NCBI GenBank assembly: GCA_009782865.1
Contig: WRIF01000105.1
Coordinates: 1-6,047, forward strand
Direction of reading: 5' to 3'
From: Promicromonosporaceae bacterium
Lineage (GTDB): Bacteria > Actinomycetota > Actinomycetes > Actinomycetales > Cellulomonadaceae
Length of the DNA: 6,047 nt
Under the pieces are notes generated by a model that saw only the letters and a program-made list of their open reading frames with translations, was not told the DNA's origin and did no database searches. Positions 5,844 to 6,047 of the stretch are shown one piece after another. The position numbers and the translations under genes are program-made. Each line of letters starts with the position of its first letter. Position 1 is the first letter of the stretch.

Positions 5844-6047
5844 AAAGCCGGGCAGTTCCGCGATTTTTTTTGCCGCGTAGTGCGAACGATGCCAGCACAG
5901 TTCGGCAACTTGCTTTAACCCCTGTTTTCCCATCAGTGAAAGATAGATACAGGAGCGGAGCATGGAGTGGCCCTGGTTGGAACAGATGTTGGATACCGCC
6001 CGTTCCCTGCGTATGTGCTGTTCCCGCGCGGAAAGGGTAAGCACAAA
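5838..6047 (-). CDS. gcvPA: glycine dehydrogenase subunit 1 fragment, both ends missing
   Basis: About 70 codons from the C-terminal half of GcvPA, the non-PLP subunit of the split P-protein of the glycine cleavage system, which decarboxylates glycine and passes the aminomethyl group to lipoyl-GcvH. Reading from the right edge, [17 protein letters not shown], then SNICSNQ, then [19 protein letters not shown], then [15 protein letters not shown] follow the order known in GcvPA proteins. The motif S-N-I-C-S-N-Q followed by YLSLMGKQG fits the split form better than the single-chain P-protein. The frame is open at the window edge, and at the left it runs into antisense aminotransferase sequence, so an apparent longer minus-strand frame down to 5133 is not real. 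Actinobacteria usually carry the single-chain P-protein, and the lower GC supports another source, perhaps a Firmicutes-type anaerobe (inference). Confidence 0.82.

Noticed and set aside
5864..5871. Run of eight T residues as a terminator
   Set aside because: No stem precedes it on the plus strand, and on the minus strand it encodes lysines inside the GcvPA segment.
5838..5918. Native C-terminus of the aminotransferase
   Set aside because: The ~26 residues after G324 do not resemble the family's C-terminal domain and are antisense to the GcvPA coding sequence.
5844..6047. End of an insertion sequence truncating the aminotransferase
   Set aside because: The lower GC first suggested this, but the minus strand reads clearly as GcvPA and there are no terminal inverted repeats or transposase.

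Overview
The window looks like an accessory-free stretch of chromosome from a high-GC actinobacterium. G/C-ending codons dominate every gene, the gene set is ordinary metabolism, and three genes have starts that look leaderless. The last ~205 bases are the exception: they are clearly less GC-rich (about 54% by hand count) and belong to a different gene family, so the sequence appears to be chimeric or rearranged there.

Layout, left to right. Bases 1-162 are a leader with two long poly-C runs and a cluster of GGCCGAT-type repeats in both orientations, ending in a good ribosome binding site. Xylulokinase (xylB, +) follows at 163-1626. Its 3' end is unusual: the last codons and the stop lie inside a ~60-base imperfect palindrome, and 80 bases downstream there is a second copy of the C-terminal codons whose differences are synonymous over the shared AAVRDLV-stop stretch. 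A strong hairpin (1728-1771) separates xylB from a convergent gene for a secreted acidic lipoprotein with two related domains (1789-2673, -). Upstream of that gene, also on the minus strand, are dihydrofolate reductase (folA, 2856-3404) and thymidylate synthase (thyA, 3550-4389), in the transcription order thyA then folA. The 145-base gap between them is filled by palindromic and tandem repeats. A 28-base spacer separates thyA from the divergent OsmC-family gene (4418-4840, +). An aspartate aminotransferase-like gene (+, from 4866) comes next and loses family similarity at about base 5837.

From about 5838 to the right edge, the minus strand encodes part of glycine dehydrogenase subunit 1 (GcvPA). 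It runs head-on into the aminotransferase, with both genes cut off at the same point.

How the genes work together: ThyA uses methylene-tetrahydrofolate to make dTMP and releases dihydrofolate, which FolA reduces again, so their co-orientation makes functional sense. XylB (pentose entry), OsmC (peroxide defence) and the aminotransferase (amino acid metabolism) are ordinary neighbours with no evident shared pathway. I see no phage, CRISPR, toxin-antitoxin or defence genes, no RNA gene and no complete mobile element. The points worth following up are the chimeric right junction, the duplicated xylB tail, the repeated TAGGCT-N6-ATG starts and the repeat-filled thyA-folA gap.
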